Positions 22,553 to 29,444 of a stretch of DNA of 30,618 nt are shown piece by piece (the stretch's first letter is position 1; each line of letters begins with the position of its first letter). The translations under genes were made by a program, and so were the position numbers. Below the pieces are notes generated by a model. The model saw only the letters and a list, made by a program, of their open reading frames with translations, was not told the DNA's origin and did not search any database. This DNA is from an uncultured Clostridia bacterium. GTDB taxonomy: Bacteria; Bacillota; Clostridia; Peptostreptococcales; Anaerovoracaceae. Location: NCBI GenBank assembly GCA_938034165.1, contig CALHKP010000074.1, positions 1 to 30,618 of the forward strand. Direction: 5' to 3'.

Positions 22553-22581
22553 ATTATACATTATGTCATGACAAAAGTCAA
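22553..22581 (-). promoter_or_regulatory. Consensus minus-strand promoter with TGTCATGACA palindrome in the spacer
   Basis: On the minus strand: -35 TTGACT (22576-22581), a 17-base spacer, -10 TATAAT (22553-22558). The spacer contains the perfect palindrome TGTCATGACA (22564-22573), placed where a repressor would block RNA polymerase. It drives the 39-residue protein and RHH genes. Confidence 0.85.
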
Positions 22582-22658
22582 CAGTTTTTGAGAAAAAATA
22601 TTGAAAAATCAACAAAAAATGATAATCTATATATGCAATACAAAAACGAAAGTTTTAT

Positions 22659-22690
22659 ATAGGGGAGCACCTGTGCTGTCCTATTTTTTT
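22659..22690 (+). terminator. Plus-strand terminator between divergent promoters
   Basis: ATAGG-GG-AGCA pairs with TGCT-GT-CCTAT (tetraloop CCTG) with a small internal loop, then seven T. It lies in the 154-base space between the two divergent promoters. No plus-strand gene precedes it, so it may end a short non-coding RNA starting in about 22600-22640. Confidence 0.6.
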
Positions 22691-22735
22691 ATGTAAAGCA
22701 TTTGGTAAAAAATGGAAAAAAGATTGCTAAAACTG

Positions 22736-22764
22736 TTGACATAGGTATATACCTATGATATAAT
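22736..22764 (+). promoter_or_regulatory. Consensus plus-strand promoter with embedded 16-bp palindromic operator
   Basis: TTGACA (22736-22741), a 17-base spacer and TATAAT (22759-22764) match consensus at all 12 positions. ATAGGTATATACCTAT (22741-22756) is a perfect palindrome filling the spacer. It transcribes the three small genes to 23262. The RHH-type product at 23089-23262 is the likeliest ligand, giving autoregulation. That last step is inference. Confidence 0.9.
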
Positions 22765-22810
22765 ATACTTGTAAGTTAGTTCAGAGGAGATATAAGAAAG
22801 GAGGAAGAGG

Positions 22811-22924
22811 TTGGATGAGAAAATAAAAAAGCTCAACGAAATGTTGAGCGAGATAAACAAGTTATTCATCAATTTAGTAATACTAACCCATTTAACTAAA
22901 TACTTGATAAGCTTATTTATCTAA
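22811..22924 (+). CDS. 37-residue amphipathic/hydrophobic peptide
   Basis: A TTG start at 22811 follows AAAGGAGGAAGAGG and gives 37 residues: charged MDEKIKKLNEMLSEINKLF, then a hydrophobic end. The TTG is only a few bases from the GAGG part and about seven from GGAGG. It is the first frame behind a perfect promoter. The nearby ATG (22815) leads to a stop after three codons. Function unknown; a membrane-active peptide is possible. Confidence 0.5.
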   Translation: MDEKIKKLNEMLSEINKLFINLVILTHLTKYLISLFI

Positions 22925-22930
22925 AATTAA

Positions 22931-22961
22931 TTGGTAGGGTATAAACCACATACCCTACCAA
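22931..22961. other. Perfect 12-bp hairpin between small genes
   Basis: TTGGTAGGGTAT (22931-22942) pairs with ATACCCTACCAA (22950-22961) across a seven-base loop. It is not followed by a T-run, so it is likely an attenuator, RNA-processing or stabilising element rather than a full terminator. The inner stem (GGTAT/ATACC) echoes the operator core. Confidence 0.75.
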
Positions 22962-22992
22962 TAATATAAATCAATTCCAATCAAATTGCAAC

Positions 22993-23076
22993 ATGAAGAA
23001 AGAAATATTTAAGCTGATAGGCAACATTTTAATTTTCATAGGATTATGCTACATTCTTTACAAAAGCATATTTTAA
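22993..23076 (+). CDS. 27-residue single-TM peptide
   Basis: ATG 22993 encodes MKKEIFKLIGNILIFIGLCY followed by ILYKSIF: a basic N-terminus and one TM helix. No clear ribosome site is visible. It ends 12 bases before the GTG of the RHH gene, with the latter's AAGGAGG touching its stop. Small basic-then-hydrophobic peptides of this kind are typical of type I toxins, but no antisense RNA is proven. Confidence 0.4.
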   Translation: MKKEIFKLIGNILIFIGLCYILYKSIF

Positions 23077-23088
23077 GGAGGCTGCACA

Positions 23089-23262
23089 GTGAACTCACAA
23101 AGTAAAGCACAGGCAAAATATGATGCAAAAAATACAAAGCAAATTGTTTTAAAACTCAATCTAAAAACAGATGCTGACATCCTGGAACAGCTCGAGAAGG
23201 TCGGCAACAAGCAAGGCTATATCAAGGAATTGATAAGAAAAGATATAGCGGAAAAAGAATAA
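23089..23262 (+). CDS. RHH/Arc-like small regulator
   Basis: GTG 23089 after AAGGAGG encodes 57 residues. KQIVLKLNLKTDADILEQLE and KVGNKQGYIKELIRKDI are recognisable as a small RHH-type family very common in Firmicutes mobile elements. The strand (IVLKLN) and two helices fit Arc-like dimers. It is the last phage gene, 59 bases before the tRNA fragment. It probably acts on the palindrome in its own promoter (22741-22756). Confidence 0.65.
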   Translation: MNSQSKAQAKYDAKNTKQIVLKLNLKTDADILEQLEKVGNKQGYIKELIRKDIAEKE

Positions 23263-23320
23263 AAAGTATCACCTTTTGGCTCACCTAAAGCCGTAATCGT
23301 TGAAATTTAGCGGTTACAGA

Positions 23321-23370
23321 CCGACTTCCTAAACCGTGCGTCGGGAGTTCGAATCTTCTCAGGGACACCA
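23321..23370 (+). other. attR: 3' fragment of a tRNA gene (probably tRNA-Arg, CCT)
   Basis: From TTCCTAA (anticodon-loop-like, CCT) through ACCGT, GGGAG-TTCGAAT-CTTCT (T-arm) to CAGGGACACCA (acceptor and CCA), the sequence is the 3' half of a tRNA. No 5' half with GTCCCTG-like bases lies within 75 bases upstream; phage DNA is there instead. Integration at a tRNA 3' half by a tyrosine recombinase leaves just such a fragment at the far end. CCT reads as arginine, but the anticodon stem is not intact here, so the isotype is tentative. Confidence 0.8.
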
Positions 23371-23376
23371 AAGAAA

Positions 23377-23419
23377 AAAGCCTTGAAAACGCTGGTATTT
23401 CAGTGAGTTCAGGGCTTTT
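23377..23419. terminator. tRNA/host terminator behind attR
   Basis: AAAAGCCTTGAA (23377-23388) pairs with TTCAGGGCTTTT (23408-23419) with one G-U pair and a 19-base loop, and A/T tracts lie on both sides. It probably terminated the tRNA transcript and may also end the convergent minus-strand gene. Confidence 0.7.
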
Positions 23420-23436
23420 AGTTTAGATTTAAAGTT

Positions 23437-23910
23437 CTATTTCGGCAGTTTTCTTTTACCTGTCATCGCTTCTACTTCTAGTGCGTAGACCAGGGTTCTT
23501 GGTATTGCTGCGGGGTTAAAATATGCATTTTCCCCGGGATGATAGTGATTCATCAACTTTTTAAGAGCGTCCATTTTTTCCTTTTCGTCAAGGATTTTGA
23601 TTTTGCCGCGGCCAATTATACTTTCGTAGGCCATAGTGCAGTAGCCCTTGTCTTTAAAGTATTGGAGCTTATGTTTGCAGTCCATCTCGAAAGATGCTCT
23701 GTTGTCTTTTTTTATCAGAGCAACCTTATGGCCCTCAAGTGCGCTGTGAAACAACAATGTGATTTTTTCGCCTGATATGTCTAGTCCGAAGTTCAGCGGA
23801 AGAATGTAAGGGTATCCGTCATCGTTCAATGCAAGCCTGCACACGTCGCAGTTTTTCATTACCTCAATTAGTTCGTTGAAGTTTTTTAGTTCGCGATTTT
23901 TTTGTCTCAT
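23437..23910 (-). CDS. NimA-like pyridoxamine-phosphate-oxidase-family protein
   Basis: A 157-residue FMN-binding split-barrel protein. MRQKNRELKNFNELIEVMKNCDVCRLAL, then DDGYPYILPLNFG and the later IIGRGKIKIL are characteristic of the NimA/Pyridox_ox_2 group. Members bind flavin or haem; some reduce 5-nitroimidazole drugs to amines, but most have unknown substrates. The protein is full length. GAAAGGGG precedes the start. It is the first host gene beyond attR. Confidence 0.8.
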   Translation of the reverse strand: MRQKNRELKNFNELIEVMKNCDVCRLALNDDGYPYILPLNFGLDISGEKITLLFHSALEGHKVALIKKDNRASFEMDCKHKLQYFKDKGYCTMAYESIIGRGKIKILDEKEKMDALKKLMNHYHPGENAYFNPAAIPRTLVYALEVEAMTGKRKLPK

Positions 23911-23968
23911 GTTAATCCCCTTTCGCTAATTTATATGTGTAGTCTCTAACTTGTTGACTAAAAAAGTT

Positions 23969-24787
23969 TTAGTCGCGGTTCTTTCTTGCTAATGTAGCAA
24001 TGCGGGCGGGAGTGTTCAACCCTGATATCTGCACAGGTCCCGAGAGGCCGAAAAACAGCTTTGCCAACCACAGGAACAGGAATACTGTAAGGATTGGAAT
24101 TCCTATATTTATTACCATCAGGACAGCAACATATTCGATGAAGTTGTTAATGCTGTTTTCTGCTTTAGAGATAATATGATTTCCTGTTGTTGAAACTGTG
24201 TCTTTGAATTTTTTCCAGAAGCTCTGGTCTTTTTCTTCTGTGTTTTTTTCAATTTTGGAGAATTCTTCTTCCATTCTTTCTACGGAGTATTCCTTGGAAT
24301 CTTCGTATGTGTCTGCAATCAGCGAAGACACGTACACGCTTGTGGGAACCAGCGCATAGAGCAGAATGCTGAAAATCAGGAATCTGGCAGCAAGTGCTCT
24401 GAAAACATCCATGTGAGTGAATATATAGGCGCAGGCAAGTGCGCAGGCTAAGGGAACCATTATCTTGAAAACAAGAGCTCCTGTCAGTGTGAGCATGTAT
24501 TTTTCCAGAGTTACTACGCAAAGAACAGCAAACAGGTAGCCGGTAACATCCATAACCTTGTTTGCCATAGGTGTTGTGGCTTCGCCGGGAATTGCGGCAA
24601 GAACGGTTGAAACGCCTATTCCTGCGGCGGTCAAACCGGTTACGGTGTCCTGAGTTTCATCTATTGTCTGAATTGTATTTTTGTATGTTTCGGGATTTGT
24701 TGCAGGTTTTGATAAACCGAGAAATGATATGAATCCAATCAGTACAGCTATAACTAATGCGATAATTCTTTTTGTTTTCTTATCCAA
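23969..24787 (-). CDS. Multi-pass membrane protein, unknown function
   Basis: A 272-residue protein with an N-terminal hydrophobic helix (ALVIAVLIGFISFLGL), a further cluster of about three TM segments at residues 85-160, an acidic coiled-coil-like soluble stretch (EEEFSKIEKNTEEKD, about 170-200) and one last TM segment near 220-245. The tail is basic. CGGAGG lies upstream. The leader is the odd GC-rich patch described below. I recognise no family. Confidence 0.65.
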   Translation of the reverse strand: MDKKTKRIIALVIAVLIGFISFLGLSKPATNPETYKNTIQTIDETQDTVTGLTAAGIGVSTVLAAIPGEATTPMANKVMDVTGYLFAVLCVVTLEKYMLTLTGALVFKIMVPLACALACAYIFTHMDVFRALAARFLIFSILLYALVPTSVYVSSLIADTYEDSKEYSVERMEEEFSKIEKNTEEKDQSFWKKFKDTVSTTGNHIISKAENSINNFIEYVAVLMVINIGIPILTVFLFLWLAKLFFGLSGPVQISGLNTPARIATLARKNRD

Positions 24788-25020
24788 TTTTTACCTCCGT
24801 CGAACAGTTTGAAGAATTTACCGCCGGCTGTACGTTAGAGTCCGTGCTTTTGGCGGCGGTATTTATGGTGTGTTGCCGGCCACGCCCTGAACTTGTGATG
24901 CTTGTATGGTGTAAGGGCGGCCGCTCGCCTGCTTGTGACGGCGGCGGGCGGCGTTCGGGCGCAAAACGGTTCTCAGCGCCCGGGCCGGCGGATTGCCTTT
25001 GTTTTAGATAATATCAGAGA
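24788..25020. other. GC-rich intergenic patch
   Basis: The 333-base gap between the membrane protein and the transporter ATPase gene holds, from about 24820 to 25000, a strikingly GC-rich stretch with GCGGCCGC, CCCGGG and repeated GGCGGC. It has several stems, e.g. ACCGCC (24819-24824) with GGCGGT. Short plus-strand frames exist but lack gene-like sequence. It may be a structured RNA leader for the minus gene, a small insertion, or a mobile-element remnant. Confidence 0.5.
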
Positions 25021-25026
25021 AAAAGA

Positions 25027-25072
25027 AAAGTCACAAGGGAAAACCTATGAAGATTTTCACACATGTGACTTT
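25027..25072 (-). terminator. Terminator of the amino-acid ABC operon
   Basis: On the minus strand AAAGTCACA and TGTGACTTT (forward 25064-25072 and 25027-25035) form a stem followed by TCTTTTTCT. It lies about 50 bases after the ATPase gene stop. Confidence 0.75.
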
Positions 25073-25120
25073 CATATAAAAGCTATTGGAAATTGCTGAT
25101 CAAAAGTATTGCCCAGGGCG

Positions 25121-25840
25121 CTACTTAAGGAAACTGTTTACGAAAGCTTTTGTTCTTTCGTGTGTTGGATTGTTGAAGATTTCGTCGGATGTTCCCTTTT
25201 CAACTATTTTTCCGTTGGTCATAAAAATTACTTCGTCTGAGATTTCTTTTGCAAAGCCCATTTCGTGTGTAACGATAACCATTGTCAGACCCTGACCGGC
25301 GAGTTTTTTCATTACATCGAGAACTTCTCCGACCATTTCCGGGTCGAGAGCTGATGTGGGCTCATCAAAAAGTATTATTTCAGGATCCATAGCCAAGGCG
25401 CGAGCGATTGCAACACGCTGTTTCTGACCACCCGAAAGCTTCTTCGGATACGCGTTTTTCTTGTCGGAAAGACCTACGATTTCAAGAAGCTCCAAGGCCT
25501 TTTTCTGGGCCTCTTCTTTTGGTACCTTTTTCACGTGAATCGGAGCTGTTGTTATGTTGTCAAGGACTGTCATATGGTCAAAGAGATTGAAATTTTGAAA
25601 AACCATTGCAGTCTTCGTGCGGATGTCCTGAAGATTTTTTTCATTTACTTCTTCACCGTCGACAAAGATGCTTCCCCCGTCAGGGGTCTCCAGATGGTTT
25701 ATGCAACGCAAAACTGTACTTTTTCCGGAACCGGAGGAGCCTATGATAGACACAACTTTTCCGTCTGGAACTTCAAAGCTCACGTTGTCAACCGCAAGAC
25801 AGTCATTAAATTTTTTTACAAGATTTTTAACTTCTATCAT
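25121..25840 (-). CDS. Polar amino-acid ABC transporter, ATP-binding subunit (GlnQ-like)
   Basis: A 239-residue cytoplasmic ATPase that powers uptake by the neighbouring permease. Walker A is GSSGSGKST (about residues 34-42), the Q-loop is MVFQNFNLFDHMTV, the signature LSGGQKQRVAIARAL, Walker B IILFDEPTSALDPE and the switch His is VTHEMGF. Length and motifs match GlnQ/HisP/ArtP. It is the third gene of a minus-strand operon, one base after the permease stop. The exact amino acid cannot be told from the sequence. Confidence 0.9.
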   Translation of the reverse strand: MIEVKNLVKKFNDCLAVDNVSFEVPDGKVVSIIGSSGSGKSTVLRCINHLETPDGGSIFVDGEEVNEKNLQDIRTKTAMVFQNFNLFDHMTVLDNITTAPIHVKKVPKEEAQKKALELLEIVGLSDKKNAYPKKLSGGQKQRVAIARALAMDPEIILFDEPTSALDPEMVGEVLDVMKKLAGQGLTMVIVTHEMGFAKEISDEVIFMTNGKIVEKGTSDEIFNNPTHERTKAFVNSFLK

Positions 25841-25841
25841 T

Positions 25842-26513
25842 TTATGCCATGCCTCCCTGGTTCATTTTCTTTTCAATTCTTGCTACAACCTTCGACAGTG
25901 GGAATGTCATCATCAGATAAACCAGTGCTGCACCGATATAAGCAGGGAATACGTTATAAGTTGCTGAACTCCACAAAGTCGCACTTCTCAAAGTTTCTAC
26001 AACACCTACATAGGAAAGAACCGCAGTCTCTTTGATCAGAGAAACGAACTCATTACCGAATGCAGGGATTGCAATCCTGATTGCCTGAGGAAGAACTATC
26101 AGAGTATTTATCTGTCTTTTGTTCATTCCCAGTGACTGAGCTGCCTCAAGCTGGCCTTTGTCCACTGCCTGGATTCCCCCACGGATAACTTCTGCCATGT
26201 ACGCCGCACTGTTGAGTCCGCAGACAATCATGGCAGGAATTATAAGGTTGGTCCATTTGAATGCCACGCCGTTTTGCTGAAGTAAAACAGGGATACCGTA
26301 GGCCATAATCAGAGCCTGAACCACCATTGGTGTGCCACGAATGATTTCGATATAAATTTTTGATATTATAACCGGAATTTTCACGGTTGATGTACGCATA
26401 AGCGCAATGATAAGTCCAAATGTGATTCCCAACAGCAAAGCAAAAAGGCTGACTCCTATCGTAATAGGAGCGCCTTTTAAAGCTATTAAGAAACCTTCAA
26501 AGTAGGTTTGCAT
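25842..26513 (-). CDS. Polar amino-acid ABC transporter, permease subunit
   Basis: A 223-residue membrane protein of the HisM/GlnP family, with about five TM segments and the EAA loop EAAQSLGMNKRQINTLIVLPQAIRIAIP, which contacts the ATPase. The GTPMVVQALI motif near residue 60 is typical. Only one permease gene is present, so it probably acts as a homodimer. Its ATG overlaps the upstream stop as TAATG, showing translational coupling with the binding protein. Confidence 0.9.
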   Translation of the reverse strand: MQTYFEGFLIALKGAPITIGVSLFALLLGITFGLIIALMRTSTVKIPVIISKIYIEIIRGTPMVVQALIMAYGIPVLLQQNGVAFKWTNLIIPAMIVCGLNSAAYMAEVIRGGIQAVDKGQLEAAQSLGMNKRQINTLIVLPQAIRIAIPAFGNEFVSLIKETAVLSYVGVVETLRSATLWSSATYNVFPAYIGAALVYLMMTFPLSKVVARIEKKMNQGGMA

Positions 26514-27298
26514 TAGTTATTTCCTCCGAACCATTTTTCGTAAAGTTTGTCATAAGTTCCGTTTTCTTTTACGTGCTTAAGACCTGTGTTGATTTTTTCA
26601 AGAAGTTCTTTGTTTCCTTTTGCAACTGCAAATCCGTAAGATTCTGCGTTGAGTACATCTCCGACAGTCTTAAGACCTTTTGTCTTTGAAATTGCATTTT
26701 CAGCTACAGGTTTGTCGATGATAACTGCATCAACGTCTCCGTTTGAAAGCTGCATGATGCAAGTATCAAAACCGTTGTTGATAACCGCTTCAGCGATTTT
26801 TCCTTCTTCTTTAAGTTTGTTGGCTTCGTCAGCTCCTGTAGTACCTGTCTGGCTTGCTACCTTCATGTCTGAAGTCAGTGTGTCGATTCCTTTGATTGTG
26901 TTGTTGTCTTCTTTAACAAGAACTACCAATCCGCTGTCATAATATGTATCTGAAAAGTCAACTTTTTCGGCTCTCTTTGGGTCCTCTGCGTTCATTCCGG
27001 CTGTGATCATGTCGGCGTTACCTGCGTTTACTGCAGGAATCAGAGCGTCAAATTCGAATGATTTGTATTCTACTGTGAAGCCCTGGTCTTCTGCGATAGC
27101 ATTCATAAGATCCATATCAAAGCCAACGATATTTCCGTCTTCGTCGACTGTATCAAATGGTGCAAAGGTTGGTTCTGTAGCTGCGATGTAATGTGGTTCC
27201 TCGCTCTTTTCCTCTTTTTTGTCGCCGCAGCCTGCGAACAATGTTGTCATGAGTGCGAGTGCACAAACAAGTGAGATGATTTTAGTTGTCTTTTTCAT
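26513..27298 (-). CDS. Amino-acid ABC transporter substrate-binding lipoprotein
   Basis: A 261-residue secreted binding protein. A signal peptide with lipobox LFAGC anchors it by C24 to the outer membrane face. The SBP_bac_3 fold is shown by FAPFDTVDEDGNIVGFDMDLMNAIAEDQG, FDALIPAVNAGNADMITAGM, KVASQTGTTG and the end GTYDKLYEKWFG. It captures a polar amino acid for the permease. GGAGG nine bases upstream of ATG is the ribosome site. It is the first gene of the operon, behind the promoter at 27380-27408. Confidence 0.9.
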   Translation of the reverse strand: MKKTTKIISLVCALALMTTLFAGCGDKKEEKSEEPHYIAATEPTFAPFDTVDEDGNIVGFDMDLMNAIAEDQGFTVEYKSFEFDALIPAVNAGNADMITAGMNAEDPKRAEKVDFSDTYYDSGLVVLVKEDNNTIKGIDTLTSDMKVASQTGTTGADEANKLKEEGKIAEAVINNGFDTCIMQLSNGDVDAVIIDKPVAENAISKTKGLKTVGDVLNAESYGFAVAKGNKELLEKINTGLKHVKENGTYDKLYEKWFGGNN

Positions 27299-27379
27299 TT
27301 TTCTTTCCTCCGTTAAATTTTGTTTTTTGGATTCAATCTCGTCGGTCGATTGTTTTCCTTTTTTTCTTTCGATGGGTTA

Positions 27380-27408
27380 ATTATACAAACATTGTAATAT
27401 ATATGCAA
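27380..27408 (-). promoter_or_regulatory. Promoter of the amino-acid ABC operon
   Basis: On the minus strand, TTGCAT (27403-27408), a 17-base spacer and TATAAT (27380-27385). The 357-base gap 27299-27655 holds this promoter, an A/T-rich stretch and the leader of the divergent nfo gene; no clear nfo promoter beyond a TACAAT (27563-27568) preceded by TGG is seen. Confidence 0.75.
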
Positions 27409-27655
27409 GTGTTTTTTGTAAATATTCAAGAAAAGTTATAAAAATACGGCAAAAAGAATATGCATGAATGCTTTGCGATGTTGAAATATCAATGATTTTG
27501 ACCGGTTGAAGTTTTTATGGATTTCTTTTCGAAAACAGTGATTTTTTTGTGGTGTTTGGTGGTACAATTAGTTTTAGAAGGATTTTTTTGTCATTTGTAA
27601 GGGAATGTTAGAAAAGTCTGTATATTTATTAGCTAAAATACAAGGAGAATATAGA

Positions 27656-28507
27656 ATGGAAAAACGTAATGTATATCTGGGATGTCACCTTTCATCGGCT
27701 GGAGGCTTTGAGGCTATGGGCAAAAGCGCGTTGTCGATAAATGCAGATACTTTTGCTTTTTTTACCCGTAACCCAAGGGGCGGAAAAGCAAAGCCTGTAG
27801 ATCCGGAGGATGCTGAGAAATTGAGAATACTTATGAAAGAAAACGGATTTGGGCCACTGGTTGCGCATGCGCCTTATACTTTAAACCCATGTTCAAAGGA
27901 TGCAAAAGTCAGAGATTTTGCCTTTATAGCTATGGAAGATGACATGAAGAGAATGGAATACCTACCGGGAAACTACTATAACTTCCATCCGGGAAGCCAT
28001 GTAGGTCAAGGTAGCGAAGTGGGAATTGCCATGATTGCAGATCTTCTTAACAGAATTATAAAGGAAGACCAGTCTACTGTTATTTTGCTGGAGACAATGG
28101 CCGGAAAAGGTTCTGAAGTAGGAAGGAACTTTGAGGAAATCGCTGCTATAATAGATAAGGTTAATTACAAAGAAAAAATCGGAGTTTGCATGGATACCTG
28201 TCATATAAATGATGGTGGATACGATGTGGTTGGAAACTTTGATGGTGTGCTGGAAGAATTTGATGGGATAGTCGGACTGGAGAAACTGAAAGCGCTACAT
28301 ATAAATGACAGCAAGAATCCGTTAGGGGCGCATAAGGACAGACATGAGGTCATAGGAGAAGGATACATAGGTCTTGATGCCATAAGAAATGTAATAAATC
28401 ATCCGAAGCTCAAGGGGCTTCCATGTATTCTAGAAACTCCTCAGGAGAATTTGGCAGGATATGGAAAGGAAATAGAACTTTTGACTTTTCATAATAGCTT
28501 TCGCTAA
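27656..28507 (+). CDS. nfo: Deoxyribonuclease IV (endonuclease IV), AP endonuclease
   Basis: ATG 27656 after AAGGAG gives 283 residues; an upstream in-frame ATG (27605) lacks a ribosome site. Nfo cuts DNA 5' to abasic sites in base excision repair. Metal-binding motifs in order: GCHLSSAGG, VAHAPYTLN, NFHPGSHVG, LLETMAGKGSEVG, CMDTCHINDGGYD, LHINDSKNPLGAHKDRHE, and ILETPQ. All three-zinc ligand positions appear conserved. Length matches E. coli Nfo (285). It is probably a single-gene transcript. Confidence 0.93.
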   Translation: MEKRNVYLGCHLSSAGGFEAMGKSALSINADTFAFFTRNPRGGKAKPVDPEDAEKLRILMKENGFGPLVAHAPYTLNPCSKDAKVRDFAFIAMEDDMKRMEYLPGNYYNFHPGSHVGQGSEVGIAMIADLLNRIIKEDQSTVILLETMAGKGSEVGRNFEEIAAIIDKVNYKEKIGVCMDTCHINDGGYDVVGNFDGVLEEFDGIVGLEKLKALHINDSKNPLGAHKDRHEVIGEGYIGLDAIRNVINHPKLKGLPCILETPQENLAGYGKEIELLTFHNSFR

Positions 28508-28600
28508 CCGTGAACTATATATACGCACATATATAATATAGATGAAAGTTATAAGTGGAGTAGAAACGGATTTATATATCATCCGAAAATACCCGGGGTT

Positions 28601-28849
28601 TCAGTAGATAATGTTGCTTAATATGGTTGTTAGCTTCTCATCCAAAAGCAAATCCAGAGAAATATTATAGAAATCTGCAATTATTTTTAGAGTTATTATG
28701 CTTGGAAGCTGGGTTCCGCGTTCATAAGCAGCATAAGAAGAACGGCTTACATTGGATAACAGAGCTAGTTCTGTCTGTGTCAGATTGCTTACGCTGCGAA
28801 GATACCTGAGGTTTCTGCTTATAGTGCGCATGATTGTTCTGTAGTGCAT
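28601..28849 (-). CDS. XRE-type helix-turn-helix regulator (short)
   Basis: An 82-residue protein consisting of little more than an HTH_3 domain: LRYLRSVSNLTQTELALLSNVSRSSYAAYERGTQLPSIITLKIIADFYNISLDLLLDE, given in its usual order. Helix 3 is SRSSYAAYERG. GGGGGAG lies about nine bases before the ATG at 28849. It has no effector domain. It is convergent with nfo and divergent from the second XRE gene, from which a strong hairpin separates it. The target is unknown. Confidence 0.8.
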   Translation of the reverse strand: MHYRTIMRTISRNLRYLRSVSNLTQTELALLSNVSRSSYAAYERGTQLPSIITLKIIADFYNISLDLLLDEKLTTILSNIIY

Positions 28850-28928
28850 ATATTGAATCTCCCCCTTACATCAGGCAGACGAAAGCTACTATGATACATA
28901 AAATATGACACGAAAATACAAACCAAAG

Positions 28929-28969
28929 AATAAGCCTGAAGCATAAGCCGGTTATGCCTTGGGCTTATT
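28929..28969. other. Long near-perfect hairpin between divergent XRE genes
   Basis: An 18-base arm (28929-28946) pairs with 28952-28969 at 17 of 18 positions including G-U pairs, loop GCCGG. T-runs are short. It sits between the two divergent XRE genes, where no gene ends, so it may be an operator or an RNA element rather than a terminator. Confidence 0.6.
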
Positions 28970-29026
28970 TAAAAGGCGGCGTGTAACTTCTAAACTGTTG
29001 ATAATAAAGGTTTAGGAGACTGTAAA

Positions 29027-29380
29027 ATGGAAAATGGCATAAATAAAAAGAATTTTGGTGAAAGACTGCAAAATAAAAGATTAGAGCGAGGACTTACAAG
29101 AGAAACCTTGGCAGAACAGATTGACTGTTCAACAGTTTTTCTTGCAGAAGTGGAATCCGGCAAAAAGCTTATGAGGTTGGAAAAGTTATATTATGTAGCC
29201 CTCACACTTAGAACGAGCGCAGATTATCTTCTTGACCTGGACATCGGATATCCGGCGGAAGAGGATGCTTTGAGAAATGATATCATCAAAGATATTAGGG
29301 GAGAACTGAGCAGGTTGAGTACAGAAGACCTTCAGACTGCCTCGGCTATATTGAAGGCTTTTACGAATTCGAGGAAATAA
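29027..29380 (+). CDS. XRE-family transcriptional regulator
   Basis: A 117-residue protein with an N-terminal HTH_3 domain (FGERLQNKRLERGLTRETLAEQIDCSTVFLAEVESGKKLMRLEKLYYVALTL in order, about residues 10-62). A C-terminal helical tail (EDALRNDIIKDIRGELSRLSTEDLQTASAILKAF) of the kind found in SinR-like or Firmicutes regulators follows. TTTAGGAGA provides the ribosome site. Its tail pattern is familiar from anaerobe genomes. Regulated genes are unknown. Confidence 0.8.
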   Translation: MENGINKKNFGERLQNKRLERGLTRETLAEQIDCSTVFLAEVESGKKLMRLEKLYYVALTLRTSADYLLDLDIGYPAEEDALRNDIIKDIRGELSRLSTEDLQTASAILKAFTNSRK

Positions 29381-29444
29381 GCGATTTCACTGTTGATTTG
29401 TTATCTGCATAGGCTTAAAATTATACTTTAGGAGGATGAAAGCT

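Larger units (their letters stand above)
1..23370 (+). mobile_element. Siphophage prophage (right part, left end outside window)
   Basis: A continuous set of phage genes in the usual early, packaging/head, tail, lysis order, nearly all on the plus strand, ends at a tRNA 3' fragment at about 23321-23370. The tail chaperone pair, a tape measure of about 613 residues and a Dit-like protein indicate a siphovirus with a long non-contractile tail. All head and tail genes appear open, so the element may be intact. Integrase, repressor and attL are not in the window. Confidence 0.95.

Noticed and set aside
23297..23370. A complete tRNA gene
   Set aside because: Only the 3' half fits; no 5' acceptor strand, D-arm or 5' anticodon stem is present in the upstream phage DNA.
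24772..25099. Two short plus-strand frames in the GC-rich patch
   Set aside because: Open because high GC removes stop codons; Arg/Cys/Gly-rich with no ribosome site or known domain.
25535..26035. 166-residue plus-strand frame opposite the ABC ATPase and permease
   Set aside because: Antisense to two genes with all family motifs; composition typical of a shadow frame.
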